Shown here: in pieces, positions 52,975 through 64,000 of the stretch
Numbering within the stretch: position 1 is the first letter of the stretch
Layout: every line of letters starts with the position of its first letter
Source of the DNA: Marsupella aquatica
Lineage: Eukaryota > Marchantiophyta
Reading direction: 5' to 3'
Length of the DNA stretch: 64,000 bases
NCBI GenBank assembly: GCA_973895155.1
Contig: OZ316897.1
Span: forward strand, 12,214,001-12,278,000
Notes under the pieces: generated by a model
Told to the model about the DNA's origin: nothing
Seen by the model: only the letters and a program-made list of their open reading frames with translations
Database searches by the model: none
Position numbers and translations under genes: made by a program

Positions 52975-53168
52975 ATAAAAAGCTATGGTGGTGGGTTCCT
53001 GAGACAACTGGAACAGGACAGTTAGTGTAGCCAGGGGCATCGCAAGTCAACACTGGTGACAGAAAAGGTCATGGGTAGAGGGGTTATTAGGTCCGGTGGA
53101 ATTTAAAGGAGATGGGTGACAAACGAGCCCTACTATAGAGTTGGAGCATCATTCTACCTAATCTCTCA
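52975..53168. repeat. SINE-like dispersed repeat, copy 9
   Basis: Diverged copy with GGCATCGCAAGTCAACACTG, a GGTGACAGAAAAGGTCATGG hairpin block, GGTCCGGTGGAATTTAAAGG and CTACCTAATCTCTCAG. Confidence 0.5.
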
Positions 53169-53571
53169 GAGCGGCAAAATAACAACTGTGGTGGTAACAA
53201 ATCATTACGAAAAAAGTCTCTCGTTTCAGTTGGGTTTGAATAATTGAGACTCAATTGGAAGATTCAAGGTAATTATCAGGTGCGAGAAAGACTCATTCTG
53301 GCCAAGAGATTGTGAAGGCACTCTCAAAGGAGAAAGAACTATAATTTATACGAAAGGGAAAGAAAAAAAAGTACAATGAAGGGTAAAGCAAAAGAGATCC
53401 AAAAAAGGATAAACACCAAACCAAAAAAAGAAGCAAAGCGCAGACCTAGCCAAAAAGAAGAAGAAATGAAAGGAGAATACTTGCCATTGCTTCACTGGTG
53501 GGATGGACAAAATGTCTAAGTATATGTAAAACAAATGTGACAGAAGCAAACAAATGTGACAGAAGCTAAGT

Positions 53572-55459
53572 TGTACGCTACAAAGCACGTCTGGTAGGGA
53601 AGGATTTACCCAACAACCGGGAATTCATTACGATGAAACTTACTCACCGGTTATGGATAGCACAACATTCCGATACCTTATCGGATTTGCCATTTTCCAT
53701 AAACTACAAATGCGACAACTGGATGTTGCAACCGCATATCTATATGGAACTTTAGACACTTGTCTATACATGCGATCACCTCCCGAGTTGGAGCAACGTC
53801 GCCGAGCGTTAGCTCAAGGCGCTAAATCGCATATCCCATATTTATATAAGATTATAAAACAATTATCTCAAGTTACACCTCGTGTGTCATCTACACATGT
53901 AACTCATAATAATGACACCGTTGTGTCAACCGTACGGAATACTCGCCGCGGACTAGCTATCCGCGTGTTTAAGGCATTATATGGCCTAAAACAAAGTGGC
54001 AGAGTATGATATCAAAGATTTACTGATGAAATGATTACCATGGGTTTTACCCATGATGCAATTACCCCATGTTTATTTATTAAACATATGGATGACGAAT
54101 ATGTCATCGTTTCTATCTATGTTGATGACTTAAACATATTTGGGACACCCCAAATTACCGAAGATACTATTACTCATCTTAAATCAACATTTGAGATGAA
54201 AGACCTTGAACATACAAACTTTTGCTTAGGATTACAACTGGAGATCTTACCTACTGGCATGATGCTCCACCAAACCACACAAACCAAAAAGATCCTAAAA
54301 CAGTTCAATATGAACCTAGCACACCCATTGCCGTCACCAATGGTAGTACGTTCATTAGAAAACAATACTGACATTTTTTGCAAGCGCGAAGAACATAAAC
54401 CAATATTAGGACCAGAAACACCGTATCTTTCTGCGATAGGAGCATTAATGTATCATTCTAGCAAATCAGACACGACCAGACATTACATTTGCAGTTAACT
54501 TACTAGCTAGTCATAGTGCAACTCCCACAGCTAGACACTGGAATGGAGTTAAACACGTATTTAGATATCTACGTGGAACCACTGATACCGGGTTATTTTA
54601 CCCATTCCTTGCAAACCACGAGCTCATAGGATATGCGGATGCCGAATATCTCTCCGACACTGATATCGCAAAATCCCAAACTGGATATGTTTTTACCATA
54701 GGGGGTACCGCTTTTTCTTGGAAAAGCGTGAAACAGACCCTAACAACAACCTCATCGAATCACTCAGAAATCTTAGCTCTACATGAGGCTAGTCGTGAAG
54801 CCGTCTAGTTACGATCCTTTATAAACCACATCAACACCAAATGCGGCCTACCACCACTAACGAAGCCTACTAACATTTTTGAGGATAACGCAACATGTAT
54901 ACAACAGATCACAAAAGGGTTCATCAAAGGCGATCGCGTGAAGCATATAGCTCCAAAGTTTTTCTACACCCACAAATTACATGGAAAAGAGATCAACATT
55001 TTGCAGATTTCAAGTGCAGACAACTGTGCGGATCTCTTCACCAAATCACTATCGCCATCAATTCATCACCGACACTGCCAGGCGATTGGACTGCGGAGCG
55101 TGCGACGCATGATGACCGTGGAAGCTACTACCCCACATAACGATTGATGCTGCTAATGACATGATGCTGACGACCTAATGTTGAGACAGATGTTAAAACT
55201 AGATTTACTATAGCATCTGACTTCATTTAATACTGACATTTATTACGACGATGATTGTTAGGCTGCACTCTTTTTCCTTTAGCACTCATATTTTTTCTCT
55301 GCTACACTGATAGAGTTTTTACTAAGCTAGAGTTGATAAAGGTTTTTTAACGAGGCAATCTACCTTGCTTGTACTTATATCATGTATTTCCTATGAACAT
55401 GATATAATAAGTATAGTCTATATTATCTATATAGTTATCACTATATATCCAAAGGGGAG
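53572..55459 (+). pseudogene. pol: Decayed copia pol (reverse transcriptase to RNase H), 5' truncated
   Basis: Plus-strand remnant. RT starts at about 53572 (RYKARLVGK) and frameshifts at about 53,600. It continues through LDVATAYLYGTLD, hits TGA at 54007-54009, goes on in the same frame through IYVDDLNIFGT, frameshifts near 54,470, then covers RNase H (YADAEYLSDTDIAKSQTGYV) with a TAG at 54806-54808, ending at about 55,146. Integrase, protease and gag are missing. Residues such as the DIAKSQTGYVFT block set it apart from the intact element, so it is a different copia lineage. It ends at a polypurine tract AAAGGGGAG (55451-55459). Confidence 0.85.
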
Positions 55460-55567
55460 TGTTAGACTCTACCTCTGACCGGACGACCGGACCAGCCGGT
55501 CATCCGATCACCCTATATGTACTCACATTCCTGACTATACACGGACTCATTCACATTCATACCTTGA
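55460..55567 (+). repeat. LTR or LTR fragment of the decayed copia element
   Basis: Starts TGTTAGACTCTACCTCTGAC directly after the polypurine tract. A possible end is CCTTGACA at about 55,567, giving about 108 bp, but without the partner LTR the end is uncertain. It contains a GACCGG/CCGGTC palindromic run. Confidence 0.5.
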
Positions 55568-56400
55568 CATAGAAAAAACTTTTGTTGACTGGGAGACGAT
55601 GTCTATTGGAAGGCACAGGTCGGATCTGGTTAGCTGCACGCAACTTCTCTTCAAGGCAAACCGAATACTCTGGATCGACGGTAGTAGAACTTGACTACGT
55701 CTAGTTTATTTTATTTTATTCTGTCTGGAATGGAGTAACTGGACCCCAAGACGGAGTCAAGAGACCTACGAGAAAGACTCTTTAGATTGAGTCTTTTCTG
55801 CCAACTCTCTTGGGAAGTTAATACGAGGAGATCGCAGTTGCTTACACTGCGTCATCTTCGCATCCACAAATCCTACATATTTCCAACTTGGCCAATAGAT
55901 TGTGAAGAGTTTGCCAGGAGTATGACTTCATCGTATGTTTTTCTTTGTCTTGCTATCCATACAGTAAGATGAGGATGCAGCTTTGGCAGTCGTGTCCTAG
56001 TGGGCCCAGGACATGCAGTGACGGAAACAAAATACAGGTTCCTTCGAATTGCTCAAGGCGAAGGAGACCCCCTCTTCTACCTTTTTCTTTGTGGAGCGGA
56101 AAGTAGAAAGAGGAAGCATGTGTATTGCAGGGGACGAGGAGAGTCAGCGTTAAGGTCTTGTGGTGGGGAAATTCTCAAGGAGAGCCCAAAATTTTGAAGT
56201 CCAGCAAAGGGCACGAAGCTTGGGAGAGACCTTTGTTTCCCCTAGATTTTATTTCCCAGCGCACTACCCGTAGATAGGCGATAAATTTCTCGATATTTCT
56301 GACAAATTTCAGGAGCCTGGGTTACCATTGGAGAAGCTCAACAGACCGATCTCATGAGTCGTGGAGCCACAATGGTTCAGCGGCAGCCCATATTAGACAT
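55568..56400. other. Intergenic block left of unit 4
   Basis: From about 55,590 it matches 17,225-18,110 and 40,860-41,820 with several deletions, then joins unit 4 directly at about 56,397. No gene. Confidence 0.45.
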
Positions 56401-57180
56401 ATGAACAACATTTACCTCACCTGCTCACAAAGCATCTCGGAATATCAATTGGGGAAAACTTTGATGCACACCTGCACGAGAATTCTGCCAGGAAAGGAAC
56501 GTCCAAATTGCAATCAAGCCCGACTTACTATAGCTCTGCCTGGCTCTAAACTACACACAGTTTGTCTTCATTTGCTTATCTAAACGGTTTGAGTAATTTT
56601 CTCCTTTTCTCCTCTTCATTTCCTCGATTGCAGCCAAGAATTTGATCGTTTTGGGAGAAAGGAATGAATTATGTACTTCAAGAGAAACAGGTAGTTGTCA
56701 CGTATACATCTGCCCTTGCGTCGAAAGAACAAGATTAGGATCATCCAGAATGAAACTCTCTAATCCGGATATTCGAAGTAGAATGTCAAGCCGATGGAGA
56801 AATCTGTGTGGTCGCAGGCGGGTGCTCGGCAAAAAATGGATCCCGATCCTTTCAGCTGGAGAAACCAAATCCTGGGGAACTAGATTACCCAACTGTGCTA
56901 AATAAATTCTCCAGAATCTCGCTATTCTGAAGGAGAAATATGTCAAGCATATGACGAGAAGCTATGACGTTCTGGTCGTCCAGGGACAGCAAATTTGGCA
57001 ATTATAAAATATGCAAAAGGATCTGCTTATAGCCTGACGCAACAGACGAAGGTACGACTTACTACTTTACCAGAGATCGATAAGTCCATGGACATAGAAT
57101 CCAGACACAAATTATTGAAGAAAACACAAGGACAGCAACCAAGTGAACTCACATGTCGGTGCCGTCAACGAGTAACGTAG
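56401..57180 (+). pseudogene. Gene A, unit 4 (5' truncated)
   Basis: Begins mid-way through the first segment (NNIYLTCSQSISEYQLG). The intron-like element ends TTGCAG at about 56,634. The second segment loses frame at the same place as unit 1. The duplicated first-segment block is open at 56995-57180 (KVRLTTLPEIDKSMDIESRH), and its DNA aligns with 20,350-20,470 of unit 2. A pseudogene in its present form. Confidence 0.45.
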
Positions 57181-58436
57181 GGTTCGCAGGGCTTCATGAC
57201 AGCTTCTCCCATTGGCAAACACATTTCATGATTGTCCAATTGACCTCTCGGCATATCATTTCGAGAAACATTAATTCAGCAAGTCTGCCACCACAGGACC
57301 GTCCAATAAAGCCCCAATTACTAAAGCTTTGCCTGGTTCTAAACTACGTGTAGTTTGTCTAGACCAAATAGATTAAGACCGGTCATTCTTTGCATTGGAT
57401 TCTTCACTCTCCAAATCACAGTGCTTTTCCAAAGTCCATCGACCTAAGTGGGGTTCCCTTGATTGTGCGACAAAACTGCGTAAAGGCTTGTATTTGCATC
57501 CCAGGTTGATCGTTGGCCACTAATGAAGAGCATGTCACATTGGGGGAGGGGGAAATCGAAATTCCTGTTACTAGCAATGAACAATTTCCTCCATTAGCTC
57601 CACCTATTGCCACTCGCGCCTGAGGCACCTGAAAGAGTAGACCGGGGTAATGTTAGTTACTGCTTGTCTGATTCACATAATAAAACAATTGTTCAGAAGC
57701 CATGCAATTATTCAGATGAGAAAAACACTGGCGGCTCTACACTCGAACTCACGGAGGCGTCGTCGTGCTCAATGCTGTACTCAATTCCATGAAGCGACTA
57801 AAAATATATAAACCACACAATTCGTAGGATGGAATGCAAATAAATGTCTTCGTAAGTCAGATGGAGTTGAAACCGTCGGCCAAAAATCGAAGTTAGAGAA
57901 TCAAACCAAATGCTCATTCAAATCTCCCCAGATCACTTACAAAGGCAATCTTTCTTCGCTTCATCATTGTCTTTCAACATGAGAAAGCTCATTGAAAACA
58001 AGATGAACGATAAGGGTAGTCGCTTCACGGTTAGAGTCAACGCTTCTAGCTACTTGACTGGACAAAACTGAAACACGCAATTTGCTGCATGTAAAAATGC
58101 TCAACATTGTCCGCCAAAACGGAGTATGCTCCAGAAATCGCGGGTCTAGTAGACGGACATCCTGCCGACAAAACTCCTTCCACCAAGTGGATGCCAAGTA
58201 CTCACGACAACTATTAAATGGAAATGATAATTTCTGAGTGTTGCTGGAGCTCTACCTCACCACATCAAGTTCTTCTGGGTACAGTCCACGCGCTGAACGG
58301 TAGACTTCTAGTTGTACGAATTTTGGCCCGGAAAGTCATCTGTTCCGACAGCCTTTCATACCACTTACACCAATGCGCTGCTACATCCTTGGCAGGCAGG
58401 CAGAAGTTGTGCGAATCTCTCAAGATCGACCACGGT
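57181..58436. other. Unit 4 flank between gene A and ROCO 3' end
   Basis: Same block as in unit 1, to which it is nearly identical. No gene supported. Confidence 0.3.
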
Positions 58437-61400
58437 TTACATGTCGTTAACCAGATTAGACTTCCTGAACTTCTGATGACAGTCGGTGCAGATCCAAACA
58501 ACACCATGGAGAGAACCATCGTTGTATGCCAAACACACCTTTCGAAGTCCTAACTTCTCCTCGTAGGCCTCTGCTGTCAATTTTCCTACTAAATTAGTGA
58601 TGGCTGCTCTACTCTTTCCATACAAATCCTGAGGGTTCAAAGGGGGACCAGTAGGATCAAGTCCCATGCCCTCAGTCATCAGCTTATTTAATTCTGGCAT
58701 TGAGTACTCGGTGGCCCAGACGATTCCATCTAACACTGATTTTCCTTGCTGTACTTGCTGGAAGTCGGGCAGTAGCAAACCCGCCCCAGGGGCTACGACA
58801 TTCGCTGCAATTTTTGCAGAGATTAAGAGAACTGTGAGCGACACTTTGAGCCACGGGACAAGTGTTTTCAGGGCCGGCTTGAGGTCTGAAACAACCAGGC
58901 CCAGCTGGTCCTTGACTTGATGCGGTGTGTAACTATTGTACCTGGCCTCACATGCAAATTGCAAACGAACATCGACACTTGGTGACAAAGCCTCCTTCAA
59001 TGTAGCCCTTACACCAGAATCTCGTTTCCCCAAATAGATGAGGTTTGGGCAGGTTCTGTCCTTGTCTTCTTTCAGAAATCTGTCAGTGTCTTGAAGCTTC
59101 CGAAACATCCTTATCTGCTCCTTCAAAACCTCTGCAAATCCCTCCACAAGCATCCTTTCAACATTCTTCACCTGCTTGTAGATGTTATCCTGATTGTTCA
59201 TAATCTTATCCAGCTTCTCATTCATATTGTGCAGCTTCCTGTTAACAGTTGATAATCTTTGCATCTTCTCGGCAGTTGGGCTTGTAGGTGGATTCGCCAT
59301 TTCAATGCCATCCGATGCCAGTGCCGGCTCCTCCACCTTGTCCCCGTCTGTTGAGATATCCGACTCCTCAGTTAACTCGGGTGGATAGATTCCTAGGGTG
59401 ACAGCTTCCCGTAATCCTTGCCTCAAAACATTCAGGTCGTTCTTTGCTGACATAATCACATACTTTTTGTCCTTTGTGGACAGCAGCTGATCTTCTGTTA
59501 TTGCAGAATCATAGCTGACACGCCACTGCATTTTTCTTCCCATGCCATGCACTTGCACGCACTTCTTCACTTCAGCCACTTCCACATTTCTGTGCTTCAT
59601 GTACCCTTCTTGTCTAGACTGGGAAACCGGCCAAGGCCAAACCACTTTCTGCACGTACCGAACCCCTCCACAAATCTCATTCCACAGGTCCAGCAGTATA
59701 TTGACAAGATCATCAGCCAGGTTCACTTGGCAATTTTTCCGTTGTATAACATCCATCTCGTCTTTCCTGAATTGCGGCTTCACCAAAATGCTGATCTCAT
59801 CAAATGTGGGAGAGTACTTTTCGGTGTTAACCTCAATCCTTACGTTCATGTAATCCACTGTGAACGTCATGAAATACTTACCAGCAACAAAGTCATTGTC
59901 TAGGACATTTCCATTATTGAACTCTGGGCTCTGAGCAAGCTGAACCTGAAATCTATGCCACAAGGACATTGGTGCTAGAGTCATCTCCTTTTGCTGGTGC
60001 TGAATAGAGAAACCCATCACCCACTGCTCCTCTCCATCATCATGTTTGCTCCTAGACTGCCACCCATCTTCAGGATCCAAATTCCCATCAATAAGAGACG
60101 GTATAAACAGTCTGTCGCCCTTGCCCTTGTAGCACAATCCCAACCATAGCAAGATAGCAATCAGATCTTCACAATCTTTGAGACCCCACCTAGCTTCAAA
60201 GAACTCCTTGAATGCATCCATTGAAATAGAACCTGTGGTTGCATCCAGTTTTCTTCTAAAGATATGGTCGCCCTTTGTAAGCTTGACCATATCTTCAGAA
60301 AGGAACATATTTCCTATAATTTCCTTGTAGAACCAGTTCGGATTGAGGATAATAAGCTTTGGAGAAGGGATACCCCATTGAGCAGGAAAGCTCTTGTCAA
60401 CGTTTATCAGGACTCCAGCTTGGTCCAGATATTTAGTTGCTGATAAAATTGCTTCGTGAGGCCAGTTCTCACGTAATTGCTCAACCTTCTCCACAAATTC
60501 GTCCCAACCTAGCACAGGGAACTCCTTCCTGGCCTCACTCCAAATCGGAAGCCTTTGTTGAATGACATCACAGATCTCGGGAACAATCTGTTCTTTAAGC
60601 AATGTTCTGGAATGTTCTAAGAGACATGTTTTAAAACCATTGACTTTCCCTCTTCTCCGAACATCCACTATAAAAAGATCAGAACGAACATCCAAAAGGC
60701 CAGTAAACTTTTTCCTCTTTTCCTTTAGCAGCACCTCCCAATCTTGGCTGTTTCTCTGTACCTGTTTATGTCCTCCCATGTTGTTCAGGACAACAAAGAC
60801 ATGTCGGGTTTGTCTGGTGGCCTCGTGGTAGCTCGATGCAATGTAACGTAACCAGTAATCAAGCTGTTTGTCGACCTCATTTGGTGGACAGCTGGAATTG
60901 CAGACAATGACAAATATGGTAGCTGCTCCTTGAGAGATGGTAGAGTTCCCATCTGAGAAACTTAGAGCGGGGAAGAAAGCATTGTGCACCAAATGATAAT
61001 CTTCCTGTCCCGCCATGTCCCAAACCTGCAGTGTTATTGGGTTTTGATTTTTCCTCTTGCTATCTTTGCTGCCGATTTTGGAGACATCAATGCCTCTTGT
61101 GCGGGCCTCCACGTGAGGCCTCCTTTCCCATGTCCCTAGTGATCGCCAAAGTGTCCTCTTCAATGTATGACAAAGTGTTGTCTTCCCCACATTTGGATCT
61201 CCGCATAGATAAATCTTTCCAAAGGCAGCTGGGACCATGGAAGAGCCCGAGAGCCCCGCTAAAATATCCTTGTATCTGATATTGCGCTTCCTTAGTTGCT
61301 CATATTGGCGTTTCAATGTAAACATGAACCGCTCAAAGTGTATGTCGACAGTGAGAGACTTGTTTAGGGCGAATACAGACAATAAAGCAGTGTCGCCTTC

Positions 61401-61802
61401 TTCAGAAGAGTATAAATTTCGTACATAAAGGTTCTCCAGTGAATCAAGGCGACCAGATTCAAGGGCCGCGACTAACGACATCAGGCCCACATCTGTGAAA
61501 CGATTGTCATCAAGAGACAACGCTTGTAAATTTGGCATGACGGTGCCGTCGCCATATTGGAAGGCGGTTGCCAGCGTATCCATGTCATCGTCATTGATGT
61601 CAGTCCCACTGAGCCAGAGAGTGGTCAACTTCTCCAAATTACAGGATTGAATTGCACGTCCAAGAGCTGCGACGGCTTTGGTTCCTACCGCGTTCTCACC
61701 AAAGTCAAGTGTCCTCAAAGATGGGAATTTTGCTGAAGCCAGTGCATTGCTGATTGCCTCACTACGATCGTCCTCTAACCTGGTATGCACAAGCGACAAA
61801 CT
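58437..61802 (-). pseudogene. LRR-Roc-COR protein, copy 4, N terminus cut off by a copia insertion
   Basis: The frame is uninterrupted from the LRRs to the C terminus, and P-loop GDPNVGKT, DMAGQE, NNMG, COR, coiled coil and WICTDC tail are all present. Homology to the other copies stops at 61,800-61,802, where the TGTTAG end of an LTR begins. About 107 N-terminal residues, the ATG and promoter are separated by the element and lie beyond the window. The open frame runs about 15 codons into the LTR and includes an ATG at 61844, so an LTR-initiated truncated protein is possible but unproven. LRR text matches copy 1 (LWLSGTDINDDDMDTLATAF), showing recent common origin. Confidence 0.85.
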
Positions 61803-62405
61803 TGTTAGAAACTCGGGGGTCTCACTGTATGGATGTCTCCCCATCACCTGCGACGTTTTTAGGCCTCGGACCCCCTAAAATGTAAGAATTTTTTTTATTT
61901 TTTTGACCCCTATAAAGTTGGAATATTCTTAGAATATTCTCAAATTTTGGTTATAAAGACCCTAACGTTCTTATAAGTACCAAAATTGGATTTAAAAGAC
62001 CCTATTGTTCTTCTCAGAAAATTCTTAAGTCTTCCCTTCGAACCAATAAAATGACCCTATACTTCGTCGCACGTGATATGCCATTTTTGTGGAAGTGAAA
62101 CCCCCGAGGTTAGAAACTGCGTTGTACTCGTGACGTGACATTAAGGGAGTAATAGACCACTCGCTGTCCTTAGTACTATGAGCTTGACAAGAGCGCATTA
62201 TGCGCTCCCCACTTACGGTAGTAAATACAGTAGGTGCGCCCCATGCGCTCCCCACTCTGCTTAGTTAGCGGTGTCTCTTATTACTAGTAGGTCTAGGTTA
62301 GTAGCCCAGTCCGTCGATCTCCCTTGATCTGCGATCTCCTCTCTCTACTTATATGGCCCTCCGCTGCATCTTCAGTATTCAGTCTACTTACGATAGATTC
62401 CAACA
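61803..62405 (+). repeat. 5' LTR (603 bp)
   Basis: TGTTAGAAACTCGGGGG at the start and GATTCCAACA at the end. A TATA-like ACTTATATGG lies at about 62,345. It is unrelated to the LTRs of the 29.8-36.3 kb element apart from the terminal TGTT/AACA. Confidence 0.85.
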
Positions 62406-62418
62406 TGGTATCAGAGCC
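62406..62418 (+). promoter_or_regulatory. Primer-binding site for initiator tRNA-Met
   Basis: TGGTATCAGAGCC directly after the LTR. Confidence 0.93.
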
Positions 62419-62601
62419 AGGGCTCTGAAAGATTAGCTACATCTTCGTAATCTGAGATTAGAACGATAGTGCAGTCATCAGGTAGAAAGTGTCCCTGATT
62501 AGCGCACTCTTTAGACAGCTCCTCGTGTAGAAACGAGATACGTGTAACTACAGTCTGAGTGAGAATTCCTCAAACTGCACTTACACCATCGGTAATCCCA
62601 G

Positions 62602-64000
62602 ATGGACCTACTTAGATTATTCTCAGAGAGCGACAAGCTCGATGGCTCTGTGAATCACATGACTTGGACCATAGTGGTCAAGAATCTCTTGCGAAGAGAT
62701 GAACTATTTGATGAGCTGAACTTTGGCGTGAAGCCAGACGCCAATGGTGACATTGTTGACGGAGGTCAGCACCTGACGGCAGCTGAAAAGCAGAAGAAGA
62801 AGGTTCGGGCAACTTCAATCTTGGCAGCTACAGTCAAGTCCAAGTTCCTGCCCACTATTGACCGATACAATGCTGACCCTGCCAAATGCTGGGCACACTT
62901 TCAGCAACGATTCGGAGGCAATCTTCTTCAGCGACAGTTACTGTTGGAGCAGAAGCTTCAAAGCGTCACCATGAGCAATGGTGGCTCGGTTGAAACGTAC
63001 ATCAACATTGTTAACGAGCTTGCTGGTCACTTGTCCAGCATCAATGCCGAGACCGATGAGACTCGCCTAATACACATCGTACTTAAAGGGCTCCCAAGTT
63101 CCTGGGGTCCCTTTGTCTCTATGTTTGCAGCTGATCTGTCTCGCACTCCAAAGCCAACCTACTCCAGTCTGGTTGAACGCCTCCAGGCTGAAGAGTATTG
63201 GAAGAAGGGGAAGCAGATCGAGGTGACGGAGGAAGCAATGGCTGTTACACGTCACTTTGGTCGAGGTCGGGGACGCTTTCAGCCACGAAACGATGGCTAC
63301 AATCAGCCACGAGGAAACGGCAACTTTGGCAACTTTCATAATCCACGTCCAAATCCTGCTGGACGTGGCAAGAGGCTCGGGAACTGCAACTATTGCAGCA
63401 AGGTAGGTCACTGGGAAGCTGATTGTGACCTTAAGAAACTAGATGATCAGATTGCTGACCTACAGTTGAAAGCTGCAGGCATTCGCAGGTTCCGTCCCCA
63501 GGCCAACATTGCTGAGCTCCTCCCTGAGGCAGAGGTCGACGAAGAAGACCAGATTGAGTTTGCCACTGACGAAGGCGAACCTATCGAGATCAACTTCACT
63601 GAGATCAATGCTCAGCGTAGCTCTAGCGAATGGATTTTAGACTCCGGTGCAAGTACTCATGTGAGCGGTGATAATGTTGTGTTCCACAATATCACCCCAG
63701 GTGCCCGCTCTGATTCTGTAACCACTGCCAATGGCACTCAGCTTCCCGTAGCTGGCCAGGGCAGTGTCTCCGTTGATGAGAATAAAGTTGTCTCCAATGT
63801 TTTGTACGTCCCGGGTCTGAAACGTAATCTTCTATCCATCGGAAATCTAACAGATGCAGGACACCTTATTCTCTTCAATTCTAAGTCCTGTTTCATCTTT
63901 GACAAAGATAATCCACGGAAGGTCTTCCTCCACGGCACCAGAGATCCTCGGAACAAGCTTTATAAGCTTTGTCAACGACTTCCTATTCTCACTCCTCCCT
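62602..64000 (+). CDS. gag-pol: Copia gag-protease, open to the window edge
   Basis: ATG at 62602 opens a frame with no stop for at least 466 codons. It begins MDLLRLFSESDKLDG; gag motifs follow, including LAATVKSKFLPTID and KCWAHFQQRFGG; an Arg/Gly-rich stretch covers about 213-260. A CCHC zinc knuckle CNYCSKVGHWEADC lies at 262-275 and the protease site WILDSGAS has catalytic D347. Gag and protease are fused, as expected for copia. Integrase and reverse transcriptase should follow beyond 64000. The intact frame and normal DSG suggest a young, possibly active element. Confidence 0.92.
   Translation, partial: MDLLRLFSESDKLDGSVNHMTWTIVVKNLLRRDELFDELNFGVKPDANGDIVDGGQHLTAAEKQKKKVRATSILAATVKSKFLPTIDRYNADPAKCWAHFQQRFGGNLLQRQLLLEQKLQSVTMSNGGSVETYINIVNELAGHLSSINAETDETRLIHIVLKGLPSSWGPFVSMFAADLSRTPKPTYSSLVERLQAEEYWKKGKQIEVTEEAMAVTRHFGRGRGRFQPRNDGYNQPRGNGNFGNFHNPRPNPAGRGKRLGNCNYCSKVGHWEADCDLKKLDDQIADLQLKAAGIRRFRPQANIAELLPEAEVDEEDQIEFATDEGEPIEINFTEINAQRSSSEWILDSGASTHVSGDNVVFHNITPGARSDSVTTANGTQLPVAGQGSVSVDENKVVSNVLYVPGLKRNLLSIGNLTDAGHLILFNSKSCFIFDKDNPRKVFLHGTRDPRNKLYKLCQRLPILTPP

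Larger units (their letters stand above)
61803..64000 (+). mobile_element. Copia LTR retrotransposon inserted in ROCO copy 4 (runs off the window)
   Basis: 5' LTR 61803-62405, primer-binding site from 62406, leader, then gag-protease open to the window end. Orientation is opposite to the ROCO gene. The host sequence left of it is AAACT (61798-61802), which would be the target duplication; its partner is outside the window. Confidence 0.9.

Noticed and set aside
53346-53588. Minus-strand Phe/Leu-rich 80-codon frame
   Set aside because: It is opposite a purine-rich stretch, has skewed composition only, and overlaps the start of the copia remnant.

Overview
This window reads as nuclear DNA of a land plant. 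Plant-type Ty1/copia elements carry primer-binding sites matching initiator tRNA-Met (TGGTATCAGAGC). Telo-box motifs (AAACCCTAA) and CT microsatellites lie upstream of genes, introns are short GT-AG, and most of the space is retrotransposon debris. The main genes encode LRR-Roc-COR (ROCO-type) proteins in a tandem cluster. ROCO expansion would suit a non-seed plant (bryophyte, lycophyte or fern), but I cannot name the species from sequence alone.

Layout. Four copies of a large repeat unit lie head to tail: unit 1 about 1-8,260, unit 2 about 20,200-28,340, unit 3 about 42,600-49,111, unit 4 about 56,390-61,802. Each carries one intronless ROCO gene on the minus strand (ATG starts at 5393, 26143 and 48767; copy 4 has lost its 5' end). 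Two broken plus-strand gene remnants travel with the unit: 'gene A' converges on the ROCO 3' end, and 'gene B' diverges from the ROCO 5' end (units 1 and 2 only). Copies 1-3 are uninterrupted, 1226-1231 codons from the shared ATG. Copy 4 is cut about 107 residues from its N terminus by a copia element whose 5' LTR starts at 61803. Units 1 and 4 are closest relatives, although they sit at opposite ends.

Between the units. From 10.3 to 15.3 kb there is apparently single-copy DNA with two ordinary minus-strand genes: a DUF1764-family protein (14264-14725) and an unidentified spliced gene (about 12750-13694) with clear splice signals. Other intergenic DNA is duplicated with the cluster and loaded with transposons. 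These are an almost intact copia element (29817-36349, 5-bp target duplication GGTAC), a Mutator-like TIR element (28345-29106, 10-bp target duplication), a MITE family (40057-40436 and a remnant near 15.4 kb), a 991-bp LINE-like insertion (38843-39833), two older 347-bp LTR relics, a decayed copia RT/RNase H remnant (53572-55459), and a third copia element with an open gag-protease frame running off the right edge (62602-64000). A SINE-like repeat of about 170 bp occurs nine times.

How it fits together. The cluster looks like a birth-and-death gene family. The C-terminal halves of the ROCO proteins are nearly identical while the LRRs differ, one copy has been killed by a transposon, and another has had its upstream region replaced. 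Roc-COR proteins are GTPase switches. A tandem family with variable LRRs suggests recognition or signalling, possibly immune, but that role is inference.
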